Origin: Candidatus Ratteibacteria bacterium
Lineage (GTDB): Bacteria; CAIJMQ01
Assembly: GCA_028715665.1 (NCBI GenBank)
Contig: JAQURI010000004.1
Span: forward strand, 1 to 26,121
Direction of reading: 5' to 3'
DNA length: 26,121 nucleotides
The position numbers and the translations under genes were made by a program. This document shows, in pieces, positions 11,461 to 20,007 of this stretch; position 1 is the stretch's first letter, and every line of letters begins with the position of its first letter. The notes beneath the pieces are model-generated. The model did not search any database. It was not told the origin of the DNA and was given only the letters and a program-made list of their open reading frames with translations.

Positions 11461-13671
11461 ATGGATATCGAGAACAAAACAAAAGAAGAATTAATAAAAG
11501 AAATCGAGCTTTTGCGTGACCGGATTTCCAAACTCCAAGAATCCGGCGCTGAATGCGAACTTATGGAAAAACAATGCCAGAACCTCGTTCAAAAAGGAAA
11601 AGATATTATGTTTATGCTTGATGCTGACGGTTATATTAAATTCATAAGTCCCCTAATAACAGAAATTTTAGGTTATACGCAAGACGAACTGGTAAACAGG
11701 GATGTCGGAGATTTTGTTTTTTCACGAGATAAAAATAAAACGGACGCAGCATTTAACGAGTTGTTAAAAACGGGAGAACTTACCACAGAACTTACATTTC
11801 TGGATAAAAAAGGACAGACCCATTTATTTGAATGCTATGCAGGAGTTATTAAAGAGAATAACCAAATTTTGGGGATAAGAGGAATAGTCCGCGACATTAC
11901 AAAACGCAAAAAAGTAGAAGAAGAATTACAGGAAACAAAAAGGCAAATAGAATTTGTGCTCGGCCATACGAAAACAGGGCTTGACATTATAGATTCCAAG
12001 TTCAATATCAGATATATAGACCCCGAGTGGCAGAAAGTTTACGGAGACCCGAAAGGTAAAAAATGCTACGAGTATTTTATGGACCGCAAGGAAGCATGTC
12101 CCCATTGCGGCATAGTGAAAGCGTTTGCGACAAAAGAAACGGTCGTTACCGAAGAAGTCCTCGTAAAAGAGAATAACCGCCCCGTTCAGGTTACTACTAT
12201 TCCTTTTCAGGACAAAAACGGAGAATGGCTTGTTGCGGAAGTCAATGTCGACATAACCGAACGCAAACAGATGGAAAAGGAATTGGACAGATATCGCAAG
12301 TATCTCGAAGACTTAGTCAGGCAGCGCACAGAGGAACTAAAAACTATTAACGAAAAACTTGCCGAAGATATATCACGAAGAGAAAAAACAGAGCAAGAAC
12401 TCAGGGAAAGCGAAAAGCGCTACAAAAACCTTTGGGACGAAGCGCCAGTGGCTTACCATACGCTGGACACAAAAGGCATAATTACAAGCGTAAATAAAAC
12501 CGAAGCGAATATGCTCGGATACAAACCAAAAGACATGCTGGGGAAATCTATTTTTGATTTCATATTGCCCGAGCAGCGCGAAGAAGCCAAAAAAAGATTT
12601 CATGAAAAATTAACCGGCAAACACCTCGCTAAAGCAGAGCGCAGAATATATGTCGGAAATGACGGTTCAAATCTTTATGTATCCATCGATGATGTGCTGG
12701 AGCGCGATAATAACGGGGAAATTATCGGGATTAAGACAACTATGGTCGACGTGACTGAAAGCAAAAAGATGGAAGATGCGCTGCGAGAGTCGGAACTACA
12801 ATATAAAACAACAATCAATTCCATGAGAGACGCAATTTATGTTGTTGATGCCGATTTAAGGATTATTTTATGCAATAAATCACTGCAAAGATGGTTGCAA
12901 GATATGGGGCTGAAAGCTGAAGTTTCGGGTAAAATTTTATTTGACGTTATTCCGTTCTTTTCCGATAAAGTCCGCAACGAATACAGGCAGGTATTTGAGT
13001 CAGGAGAAATACTCACGACGGAAGAACACGTAAACTTTGGGGGAAAAGAATGGGTTACTGAAGTTCGAAAAATACCGATCGAAGAAAACAACAAAATAGT
13101 TAGAGTCCTTACCATAATCAGAGATGTTACGGACCGTAAGAAAACAGAAGAGACCATAAGGCATTTGGCTTATCATGACATTCTGACAAATCTACCGAAT
13201 AGGACTCTTTTCAACAATCGTCTTGCATTAGAATTAAACCGGGCACAAAGAAACAAACAAAAGGTATCGGTTATGCTGATGGACCTTGATAGATTCAAGA
13301 ATGTCAACGACAGTCTGGGGCACAGTTTCGGAGACCAATTGCTGCAGAGTGTAGGCAAACGCTTGTCGGAAATTGTGCGCTCGAGCGATACCGTTGCCCG
13401 CATGAGCGGAGACGAATTCATTCTGCTACTGCCCGAAACGCCCCATATCAGAGACGTTACCAAAATAGCAAAAAAGATTTTGAAAGCGATTAAAAAACCT
13501 TTTTTGATAAGCGGCAAAGAACTAAATATTACCACCAGTATCGGAATAAGCATTTATCCCACCCACGGCGAAGACGCCGAAACATTAATCAAAAACGCGG
13601 ACATTGCTATGTATCAAGCTAAAAAGTCCGGCAGGAACAAATACATCAGGTACACGGCAAATTCAAAATAA
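11461..13671 (+). CDS. Diguanylate cyclase with four PAS domains
   Basis: This 736-residue soluble sensor probably makes cyclic di-GMP. A short N-terminal coiled coil leads into PAS1 (about 40-152), PAS2 (160-270), a coiled coil (265-320), PAS3 (318-436), PAS4 (440-560) and a C-terminal GGDEF domain (568-730). PAS2 carries Cys202 and the pair Cys213/Cys216 (CPHC), possible metal or redox ligands. The active-site loop reads SGDEF (649-653), a variant found in active enzymes. The inhibitory-site motif RSSD (640-643) lies at the standard spacing, implying product feedback. There is no membrane segment and no EAL domain. It is transcribed from the strong promoter at 11343 behind a small leader ORF. 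Ligands of the PAS domains are unknown. Confidence 0.93.
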   Translation: MDIENKTKEELIKEIELLRDRISKLQESGAECELMEKQCQNLVQKGKDIMFMLDADGYIKFISPLITEILGYTQDELVNRDVGDFVFSRDKNKTDAAFNELLKTGELTTELTFLDKKGQTHLFECYAGVIKENNQILGIRGIVRDITKRKKVEEELQETKRQIEFVLGHTKTGLDIIDSKFNIRYIDPEWQKVYGDPKGKKCYEYFMDRKEACPHCGIVKAFATKETVVTEEVLVKENNRPVQVTTIPFQDKNGEWLVAEVNVDITERKQMEKELDRYRKYLEDLVRQRTEELKTINEKLAEDISRREKTEQELRESEKRYKNLWDEAPVAYHTLDTKGIITSVNKTEANMLGYKPKDMLGKSIFDFILPEQREEAKKRFHEKLTGKHLAKAERRIYVGNDGSNLYVSIDDVLERDNNGEIIGIKTTMVDVTESKKMEDALRESELQYKTTINSMRDAIYVVDADLRIILCNKSLQRWLQDMGLKAEVSGKILFDVIPFFSDKVRNEYRQVFESGEILTTEEHVNFGGKEWVTEVRKIPIEENNKIVRVLTIIRDVTDRKKTEETIRHLAYHDILTNLPNRTLFNNRLALELNRAQRNKQKVSVMLMDLDRFKNVNDSLGHSFGDQLLQSVGKRLSEIVRSSDTVARMSGDEFILLLPETPHIRDVTKIAKKILKAIKKPFLISGKELNITTSIGISIYPTHGEDAETLIKNADIAMYQAKKSGRNKYIRYTANSK

Positions 13672-13713
13672 AATTTTGCCCAATTTAAATTTTTCGGGTA
13701 AAATATCAATGTT

Positions 13714-14079
13714 ATGGATTATGAAATATCTTTGTCGGAGGATAAATCTATCGTATTGATCCGCGTTAAAAAACATCTCACCACGCAAATGGCTTTAACC
13801 TTTACAAAAGAGGCCGTTGGACTTGCCGAAAAATATAAGATAAATAGATATCTTATTGATATACGCGGCATTAGAAATACGTGGAGCGTATTTGAAACTT
13901 ATCAGTTTGCTCAAGATATTAATAAATACGGAAGGCAGCGTTTGGACAAAGTTGCTTTAGTCATAGACCCCGAAGACAAAACACATACTTTTCTTGAAAC
14001 GGCTCTGGTAAATCAAAATTATAATAATTACCTTTTCAAAGATTACGACAAAGCAATCGCTTGGCTGAAAGAAGAGTAA
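13714..14079 (+). CDS. Small STAS/SpoIIAA-like protein
   Basis: This 121-residue soluble protein has an alternating beta-alpha pattern (IVLIRVKKHL, KINRYLIDIRG, KVALVIDPED, FKDYDKAIAWL) resembling SpoIIAA-like STAS-fold proteins. The assignment rests on pattern only. It lies 42 bases after the diguanylate cyclase and could be co-transcribed, but TAAAAT (13699-13704) would place a separate start about three bases before its ATG. No Shine-Dalgarno is present. A role in cyclic-di-GMP or stress signalling is suggested only by position. Confidence 0.5.
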   Translation: MDYEISLSEDKSIVLIRVKKHLTTQMALTFTKEAVGLAEKYKINRYLIDIRGIRNTWSVFETYQFAQDINKYGRQRLDKVALVIDPEDKTHTFLETALVNQNYNNYLFKDYDKAIAWLKEE

Positions 14080-14092
14080 CAGAAATTAGTTT

Positions 14093-14782
14093 TTAATCGA
14101 AAAATCTATGTTTAAAAAGACAAAACAGAGCAATAATACCGTCTTTGGGTCTTATTTTTTTGCCTTCTTCGTATCCTCGGCCAGCATAACTTATAGGCAC
14201 TTCCCAGAGACGATATCGTTTTTTAAAGGTTTTAGCTGTCACTTCCGTTTCAAATTCAAATCCGCGGGATTTCAATTCAAAGGATTTCAATATTTCTGAC
14301 TTGAATAATTTAAAACAGGTCTCAAAATCCGAAAGATTGACGTTATAAAGGAAATTAGCTACGAAATTCAGCATTAAATTGCCCATAAAATGCCAAAATA
14401 AAAGTACCTTATGGGCTCCGAAAAACCGCGTTCCATAAACCACGTCCGCCCTGTCTTCAAGAATAGGTTTTAAAAGAGAAGGATATTCTCTGGGATCATA
14501 TTCCAAATCCGCGTCCTGAATTACAACAAGCTCTCCCGTCACATGAGCTAAAGCAGTCCTGATAGCCGCGCCCTTCCCGCGGTTGGAGTCATGGCGTAAT
14601 AGCTTCAGTTCTTTTTTACTCTTGAGACCATCCAAAACTTCCTGCGTCCCGTCGTCAGAGCCGTCATCAACAACGATTAGTTCTTTCTCTATATCGCCCA
14701 AATTTACATTAAACACCTCATCTATAGTTTGAGAAACGGTGTTTTTCTCATTATAAACAGGCATTATAATTGAAAGTTTCAT
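14093..14782 (-). CDS. Family 2 glycosyltransferase (DPM1-like)
   Basis: The GT-A fold is clear: LSIIMPVYNE, then VVDDGSDDGT, GKGAAIRTAL, the metal-binding DADLEYDP and YGTRFFG. The layout matches dolichyl- or polyprenyl-phosphate mannosyl/glucosyl transferases that load a sugar onto a lipid carrier at the inner face of the membrane. At 229 residues it is the soluble catalytic domain alone, without the C-terminal membrane helices of GtrB types. It follows the UPF0434 gene across a 108-base gap filled by a GTTAA repeat. No other cell-envelope glycosylation genes are adjacent, so its acceptor is unknown. Confidence 0.88.
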   Translation of the reverse strand: MKLSIIMPVYNEKNTVSQTIDEVFNVNLGDIEKELIVVDDGSDDGTQEVLDGLKSKKELKLLRHDSNRGKGAAIRTALAHVTGELVVIQDADLEYDPREYPSLLKPILEDRADVVYGTRFFGAHKVLLFWHFMGNLMLNFVANFLYNVNLSDFETCFKLFKSEILKSFELKSRGFEFETEVTAKTFKKRYRLWEVPISYAGRGYEEGKKIRPKDGIIALFCLFKHRFFD

Positions 14783-14791
14783 GTTTAATAG

Positions 14792-14895
14792 GGTTAATAT
14801 AAGTTAATATTGGTTAACATAGGTTAATAAAAGGTTGTTTTCTGGTTTTTGTAACCTTTGTTAACTGTTATTACCCCATTTTAACCGTTGTTAAC
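14792..14895. repeat. GTTAA-array palindrome, family B copy 1
   Basis: The left arm is a run of GGTTAA-type units spaced 9-11 bases apart, each followed by a few variable bases. The right arm carries the complementary TTAAC units, so the whole can fold into one long imperfect hairpin around a T-rich loop. The right arm shares TTTGTTAACTGTTATTA with the copy at 24351-24462, apart from one base. The stop codon of the UPF0434 gene lies inside the outermost right-hand unit. Confidence 0.7.
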
Positions 14896-15058
14896 TTTGT
14901 TCTTTGTAGTCCTTCGCTTCTTCTATAAGCATTACGGGAATACCGTCCCTTATGGGATAATACTTCTTACAATTCCCGCATATAAGCTTTTCATCTTTCC
15001 ATTCGATACTTTTCTTGCATTTGGGACACGCAAGAACCTCTAATAATTCCCTATCCAT
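14891..15058 (-). CDS. UPF0434/Trm112-like zinc-ribbon protein
   Basis: This 55-residue protein begins MDRELLEVLACPKCKKS and has two cysteine pairs, CPKC (11 and 14) and CGNC (27 and 30), followed by YYPIRDGIPVML. That is the YcaR/UPF0434 pattern, similar to Trm112, a zinc-binding partner of methyltransferases. It starts two bases after the upstream coiled-coil gene ends. The TAA lies within the GTTAA repeat, so the repeat may define the last residues (after IEEAKDYKEQ). The function in this organism is unknown. Confidence 0.85.
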   Translation of the reverse strand: MDRELLEVLACPKCKKSIEWKDEKLICGNCKKYYPIRDGIPVMLIEEAKDYKEQS

Positions 15059-15060
15059 AA

Positions 15061-15309
15061 TCAATATCCCTTTAAAATTTTAAGAAGTTTGTTTATTTTT
15101 TCCCGCACAGCGGCCCTTTCTTCTTCCAAAACTTTTATCCTATCTTTGAGAAAAATGTCTTCTTTGCTTCCTCTTGCCAATTTCGCGGTCCGTTTTTTGA
15201 ATTCTTCGAGCTCAGCCTCAAGAAGGCCTTTTTCTTTTTTTACTTTCCTGCACTCGTCAATAAGACGCTCTATTTTTTCCGTAAATTCCGCCCATTTTTT
15301 TTCTGACAT
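15061..15309 (-). CDS. Small coiled-coil protein (ZapB-like)
   Basis: The 82 residues are almost entirely helical, charged heptads (KKEKGLLEAELEEFKKR, LEEERAAVREKINKLL), predicting a coiled coil. Position after pheT and composition recall ZapB or DUF904-type division proteins that often lie near zapA, but zapA is absent here, so the link is weak. I chose ATG at 15309; a TTG two codons upstream is also possible. It is tightly spaced with the downstream UPF0434 gene. Confidence 0.6.
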   Translation of the reverse strand: MSEKKWAEFTEKIERLIDECRKVKKEKGLLEAELEEFKKRTAKLARGSKEDIFLKDRIKVLEEERAAVREKINKLLKILKGY

Positions 15310-15351
15310 ACTCAAAATTTCAATCTTGGACTTAAATTTAAGTTTATTACT

Positions 15352-17730
15352 TCAACTTCTTAATTTCAATCCCAATTCTTTTTCCAATTTTCTAACGATT
15401 TTATCCTGTAACTCGTTAACTTCTCCGTCGGTTAATGTCTTATTGGGAGAACGGAAAAATAAAGAATAAGAAATGCTCCTGAACCCTTCCGGGACTTGCT
15501 TGCCTTTATAGTAATCGAATAGTTTTACGCTTTCAAGAATGTGTTTTGCCTCTTCCGACATCATTTTTTCAACCTGCTGCGAAGAGATATAATTAGGGAC
15601 TAAAAAAGAAACATCCCTGACAACAGGCGGATATTTTTGCAAAGGCTGAATTTTTTTCTTTGATTGCACAGACGGCAGAATTGATTCAATGTCGATTTCC
15701 GCAAGGAAAGTTTTCTCTTTAAGCGAGAAATTGTCCATTACGCTGGAATTAACTTCTCCTAGCATTCCTATCTTAACGTCACCCTTTAAAAGCGAAAAAG
15801 AAAATCCATCGTTTAAAAAAGGATGTTTTTCTTCTTTATAGCCTAATTTAACGCCTAACTCGTCAAAAAGAGTCTCAATTATGCCTTTCAAGACATAAAA
15901 AGATGATTTTACTCCTTTATCAATCCAGCTCGGCTGCTGCCAATCCCCACCCAGCAAAATACCTAAATGGATATTTTCTTCCGGCAGATTGTTTTTTCTG
16001 TATTTATAGATACTGCGGAGTTCGAAAATTTTTAAATTCTTATCGCCTTTTGAAATATTTTCCTGCGCCACCTGAAGAAGCGAAGGGAGCAGCGAAGCCC
16101 TTAGAACTTCGAACTCCTCAGAAATCGCATTTTCTATTTTAATGGTTTCAGCCGTAACCGCTACCAAAGACTTCCTTAACAAATCCGTGCTTACGAAAGA
16201 ATAGTTTACAGTTTCTGTCAAAGAAAGACGGGTTAAAATACTGCGGCATTTATTTATGATCCTCGTCCTATTATCTTCTTTAAGGGCCGGGATTTTTCCA
16301 AAAGGAAGAGTCAAGGGGATTAAGTCATAATTATTCACCCGTGCTATCTCTTCTATCAAGTCTATTTCTTGTCTAATATCGTTTCTCCAGCTCGGCACTC
16401 GGACTTTTAAACATCCTTTACCCTTTTCTATTTCAAATCCCAAACTTTTGAGTATTTTTTCATAAGAACCGATTTCTATGCCAAGTATTCTTTTTATTTC
16501 TGCGGGATTTAAGAGGATGTTCTTTTTTGCGATTTTTGCCTTTATGTCCGCTGTTCCGGAGACAGCTTTACCGCCTGCCCACTCCTGCATAAGATAACAG
16601 GCGCGGTCTGCCGCTAATAGGGTTCCTTCAATATCAACTCCTCTTTCAAAACGATAAGAACTTTCGCTGGAAATATTCAAGGCCCTCGATGTTTTTCTTA
16701 TAAGCGTCGGGGAAAAATTTGCGCTCTCTACAATGATACTTTTTGTGTTTTTATCTACTCCCGTTTCTTCTCCGCCCATTATTCCGGCAAGAGCAACGGG
16801 TTTTTTGTTGTCAGCTATGACAAGAGCGGCCGCCGATAAAGCCCGCTTGATTCCATCCAAACATAAAATTTTTTCGTTTAATTTTGCCCGCCTGACTATT
16901 ATCTTCTTGTCCTCTATCTTGTCATAATCAAATGCATGTAAAGGTTGTCCAGTCTCAAGCATTACATAATTTGTTATGTCCACTATATTATTTATCGGAC
17001 GTACCCCCGCAAGAATAAGCCGACGCCTCATCCAGTACGGAGAACTTTTGATTTGCACACCTTCCAGCATTCTTGCCGTATATCTGGGACATAAATCAAG
17101 ATTTTCCACCTTGATGTCTATCTTGTCTTTGATTCTTCCGTTTGTTTCTTTAATTTCAACTTTAGGAATTTTAAATTTTTTATAATCTACCGCAGCAAGT
17201 TCCCTGGCAATCCCCATAATAGACAAGCAATCGCCTCTATTGGGTGTGATTTTTATGTCGATTACGGCGTCGTCGACTTGTATTTCGTCCGACAATTCTT
17301 CGCCCACTTTGCATTTTTCGGGTAAAATCCAGATTCCGTCGGAATCATCTTCCAATTCCAATTCCTCTTTGGAACATATCATTCCTTCGGACTCTATACC
17401 TCTAAGCGAACGTTTTTCTATTTTTAATCCGTTTGGAAGAACGTTCCCCGGCAAAATTACAGGGACTTTTACTGCCTCTTTCACATTAGAAGCGCCGCAG
17501 ATAATTTGTTTGGGAGACCCATCGCCTACATCGACCATACAAACCGTCAATTTATCGGCAGAAGGATGTTTTTTTACGGAAAGTACTTTGCCGACCCTTA
17601 TGCCTTGAAGCGTCGCGGATTTCTCGATTCGCTCTACTTCGATGCCTAAACGTAATAATTTTTCGGCAAGTTTTTCCAAAGATAAATCAATATCTATGAA
17701 TTCTTTAAGCCAATTTACGGGAATTTTCAT
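15352..17730 (-). CDS. pheT: Phenylalanine-tRNA ligase beta subunit
   Basis: PheT is the large subunit of the alpha2-beta2 PheRS that charges tRNA-Phe and edits mischarged tyrosine. Visible in order are an N-terminal PVNWLKEFIDID, the tRNA-binding EMAP-like domain (about 40-150, VGKVLSVKKHPSADKLTVC), the B3/B4 editing domain (about 210-390, TNYVMLETGQPLHAFD), B5 (about 400-470), the catalytic-like core, and the C-terminal anticodon-binding FDX-ACB domain (about 700-792, PPVVRDVSFLVP). The length of 792 residues is normal. The catalytic pheS, usually directly upstream, is not here; instead sufB ends 46 bases upstream on the same strand. Confidence 0.97.
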   Translation of the reverse strand: MKIPVNWLKEFIDIDLSLEKLAEKLLRLGIEVERIEKSATLQGIRVGKVLSVKKHPSADKLTVCMVDVGDGSPKQIICGASNVKEAVKVPVILPGNVLPNGLKIEKRSLRGIESEGMICSKEELELEDDSDGIWILPEKCKVGEELSDEIQVDDAVIDIKITPNRGDCLSIMGIARELAAVDYKKFKIPKVEIKETNGRIKDKIDIKVENLDLCPRYTARMLEGVQIKSSPYWMRRRLILAGVRPINNIVDITNYVMLETGQPLHAFDYDKIEDKKIIVRRAKLNEKILCLDGIKRALSAAALVIADNKKPVALAGIMGGEETGVDKNTKSIIVESANFSPTLIRKTSRALNISSESSYRFERGVDIEGTLLAADRACYLMQEWAGGKAVSGTADIKAKIAKKNILLNPAEIKRILGIEIGSYEKILKSLGFEIEKGKGCLKVRVPSWRNDIRQEIDLIEEIARVNNYDLIPLTLPFGKIPALKEDNRTRIINKCRSILTRLSLTETVNYSFVSTDLLRKSLVAVTAETIKIENAISEEFEVLRASLLPSLLQVAQENISKGDKNLKIFELRSIYKYRKNNLPEENIHLGILLGGDWQQPSWIDKGVKSSFYVLKGIIETLFDELGVKLGYKEEKHPFLNDGFSFSLLKGDVKIGMLGEVNSSVMDNFSLKEKTFLAEIDIESILPSVQSKKKIQPLQKYPPVVRDVSFLVPNYISSQQVEKMMSEEAKHILESVKLFDYYKGKQVPEGFRSISYSLFFRSPNKTLTDGEVNELQDKIVRKLEKELGLKLRS

Positions 17731-17776
17731 TTCTGGTAGAGGATATTATAAATAAACCAGCAAATAAAAACAAAAT

Positions 17777-18943
17777 CTACATCGCTTCTTCCTGGCAGGA
17801 CTTGACCAAATCATCGATATTTTTTTGTAGTTCCTGAGGCAGCCCCAAAATAGTCGTGTCCATAAAGCCCCTGACTATAACGGCTTGAGCTTCTTCGGAG
17901 CTTAATCCCCTCGTCATAAGGTATTCAATCTCTTCCTTGGCAATTTTGCCGACTGCCGCCTCGTGCGACATTTCCAAATCTTTGCCCTTACCCTCTAATT
18001 CCGGGATAGCAAGTATAACTCTGTCGGAAGAAAGAATCAGGCCCCTACATTCCAGATGCGCTTTTATAAAGGGAGCTTCTCCCTTTAGGTGACCTCTCGA
18101 TACAATCGTTCCGCCGCTCGTTACTGCGCGCGCAATTATTTCGGCTTTAGTATTGGGCTTGCTTAAAATTACGCGCGAGCCGACATCTATATGTGAGCCG
18201 GAATGTGCATATAGTATCGAATTAAAACGGGCAACCGCACCCTCGCCGACCAAAACGGCGGTAGGATACATTTGAAGAGAATGGACTGGTTTAAGACAAA
18301 CATAATTTGATAAAAATGTGCCGCCTTCTTCAACAATTGCTTTTGACCTCGGGCGCACCATAACTTCTTCAGCCCAATTGTGAATCATCGTAAATTTAAC
18401 AGTCGCATTTTTCTTTATAAAAAATTCGGAAATGCCGATATGCGCGCCTTTTTTAACGTAAGAAGCGGTAGTGCATCCGGTTATAATATTCAGCTCAGAA
18501 CCTTCTTCGGCAATAATAAGATTATGCACATTCTGAAGCAAGTCTTGTTTCTTAAGAAAGAGGCATGATTGTATGGGATATGATGCCTTAATGCCCGGCA
18601 GAGCTCTTATGAAATAACCGTTGCGCGATTCTTTGTCTGCTAAAACCGTAAATTCGTCGCTGTCTTTTGCAACTGCTTTCCACCAATAATCCTTAAGCCA
18701 ATCATATTTCTTTAAAGCATCGCTGATGTTCATAACCTCAAGACCTTTCTGTAAACTCGCGGCATGAACAACACTATGGTCTAATTGGATGAACGTCCCA
18801 GCACGCCCTTTCTCAGAAACATCCACTCCCGTTTCAATCATGCTTTTCTTGTCAACGGGAGATATTTTCGAAAGGTCTTTCTCGTACGGATGCTCCTCCG
18901 TATCACGAACAAAATCATTAATTCCGAGTTTCTTATTTGACAT
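17777..18943 (-). CDS. sufB: SufB/SufD-family Fe-S scaffold protein
   Basis: This scaffold subunit of the SUF Fe-S assembly machinery forms a complex with the ATPase SufC in the cytoplasm. The right-handed beta-helix core is evident, with the conserved AHLECRGLIL (the cysteine corresponds to the key SufB cysteine), a downstream MSHEAAVGKI His-Glu motif and LMTRGLSSEEA. At 388 residues it is shorter than E. coli SufB (495) and lacks its N-terminal portion. It resembles the short SufB of archaea and early-branching bacteria that work with SufC alone. No sufD, sufS, sufE or sufU is adjacent. Its start overlaps the sufC stop by 11 bases. Confidence 0.92.
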   Translation of the reverse strand: MSNKKLGINDFVRDTEEHPYEKDLSKISPVDKKSMIETGVDVSEKGRAGTFIQLDHSVVHAASLQKGLEVMNISDALKKYDWLKDYWWKAVAKDSDEFTVLADKESRNGYFIRALPGIKASYPIQSCLFLKKQDLLQNVHNLIIAEEGSELNIITGCTTASYVKKGAHIGISEFFIKKNATVKFTMIHNWAEEVMVRPRSKAIVEEGGTFLSNYVCLKPVHSLQMYPTAVLVGEGAVARFNSILYAHSGSHIDVGSRVILSKPNTKAEIIARAVTSGGTIVSRGHLKGEAPFIKAHLECRGLILSSDRVILAIPELEGKGKDLEMSHEAAVGKIAKEEIEYLMTRGLSSEEAQAVIVRGFMDTTILGLPQELQKNIDDLVKSCQEEAM

Positions 18944-19694
18944 TTTTCTTATTGCTTTCCTCTCTAACTTTTTCAGGTTCTTTTCTATGGCAGCTTAGAC
19001 ATCCTTTATAACCGTACTTGCGTATCCTCATTAAGATATCGTGTGGACTTCCCACGCACTGAATTTTTTTGTTTTCCAGAACACAGCCCTTTCCAGCATT
19101 CACATAATCAAGTATATGCCCCGTATGAGTAATAATCAGGGCCGATTTCTCTTTGCTCAATAACTTATTTATGACATCTCCTATCAATGCTATATTTTCC
19201 AAATCTACGCCCGATTCGGGCTCATCTAAAAGTAAAAGTTCAGGCGATTGAGCCGCAAGCTGCAAAAGCTCGGAGCGCTTCATTTCCCCGCCGGAGAAAC
19301 CTAAGTTCAGGTCTCTATCTAAGAACTCTTTCATGTTCAACTTTTCCGCCATTTTTCCCATATCAAACTTCCTCTGAGATGTTTTGCTTGCAAGCTCAAC
19401 CATTTGTCTCATCTTTACGCCTCTCACCGTCGGAGGCCTCTGGAACAGAATGCCTATTCCTAACCGTGCGCGTTCGTCTATCGATAAATCGTTTATAACT
19501 TTACCATTTAAAATAATCTTGCCTTCGGTTATTCTATATTCGGGAAAGCCCATTATAGCCATAACAAGCGATGTCTTGCCCGAGCCGTTCTGCCCGAACA
19601 TAACGGACATCTCGCCTTTTCTTATATTGAGGTTTACGCCGTTAAGTATCTTCTTCCCGGACACTTCAATATGTAAATTTTCTATCGATAGCAT
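18933..19694 (-). CDS. sufC: Fe-S assembly ATPase SufC
   Basis: This is an ABC-type ATPase that energises the SufB scaffold. Walker A is GQNGSGKT (35-42), Q-loop FQRPPTV is near 84, the signature FSGGE is at 133-137, Walker B LLLLDEPESGVD ends with Glu158, and the switch histidine is His190. The C-terminal tail contains CLSC (232-235), a cysteine pair absent from the E. coli protein. TATAAT at 19723-19718 on the minus strand predicts a start about 17 bases before the ATG. The gene heads a leftward run sufC-sufB-pheT-coiled coil-UPF0434. Confidence 0.95.
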   Translation of the reverse strand: MLSIENLHIEVSGKKILNGVNLNIRKGEMSVMFGQNGSGKTSLVMAIMGFPEYRITEGKIILNGKVINDLSIDERARLGIGILFQRPPTVRGVKMRQMVELASKTSQRKFDMGKMAEKLNMKEFLDRDLNLGFSGGEMKRSELLQLAAQSPELLLLDEPESGVDLENIALIGDVINKLLSKEKSALIITHTGHILDYVNAGKGCVLENKKIQCVGSPHDILMRIRKYGYKGCLSCHRKEPEKVREESNKKNVK

Positions 19695-19753
19695 TTTTAT
19701 CTCGACTATAAAATTTAATTATACAGAATAGCATGGAAAGAGATGAGTGGCAA

Positions 19754-19856
19754 GCCCCGTTAGAGATTTAATAAGTTGCGTGTAAGTATTAAAGGGCGTG
19801 ATAATTGCTTATACATTTAATGAATATTTAGCAGTTTTTTAAATCTCTAACGGGGC
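19754..19856. repeat. MITE-like palindromic element, family A copy 2
   Basis: Perfect 18-bp terminal inverted repeats, GCCCCGTTAGAGATTTAA (19754-19771) and its complement (19839-19856), enclose 67 AT-rich bases with no ORF. The outer 9 bp are identical to those of the element at 2614-2733, while the interiors differ. CAAG lies immediately before CCCC and immediately after GGGG, a likely 4-base target duplication. It sits upstream of sufC. Confidence 0.8.
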
Positions 19857-19901
19857 AAGCCCATTAGTATTTATATTTCTTCTGCTGTTCTAATATTTTT
19901 T

Positions 19902-20007
19902 AATCGGAACTATGTTCCGATTATCCCGCAGAGTATCGGAAAAATATCTCTGCCCGCTTCGCAAGTAAGCGGGAAAGAAATTTTTCCGATGTCTTACGTT
20001 GCGGGAT
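19902..20007. repeat. Nested palindromic element, family C copy 1
   Basis: A small hairpin AATCGGAAC/GTTCCGATT (19902-19922) abuts a nested element. The element has outer arms ATCCCGCA (19923-19930) and TGCGGGAT (20000-20007), inner arms ATCGGAAAAAT (19935-19945) and ATTTTTCCGAT (19980-19990), and a core hairpin CCCGCTT/AAGCGGG (19953-19973). Both ends recur in inverted orientation at 25431-25619. It lies immediately after the rsgA stop on the minus strand. Confidence 0.75.
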
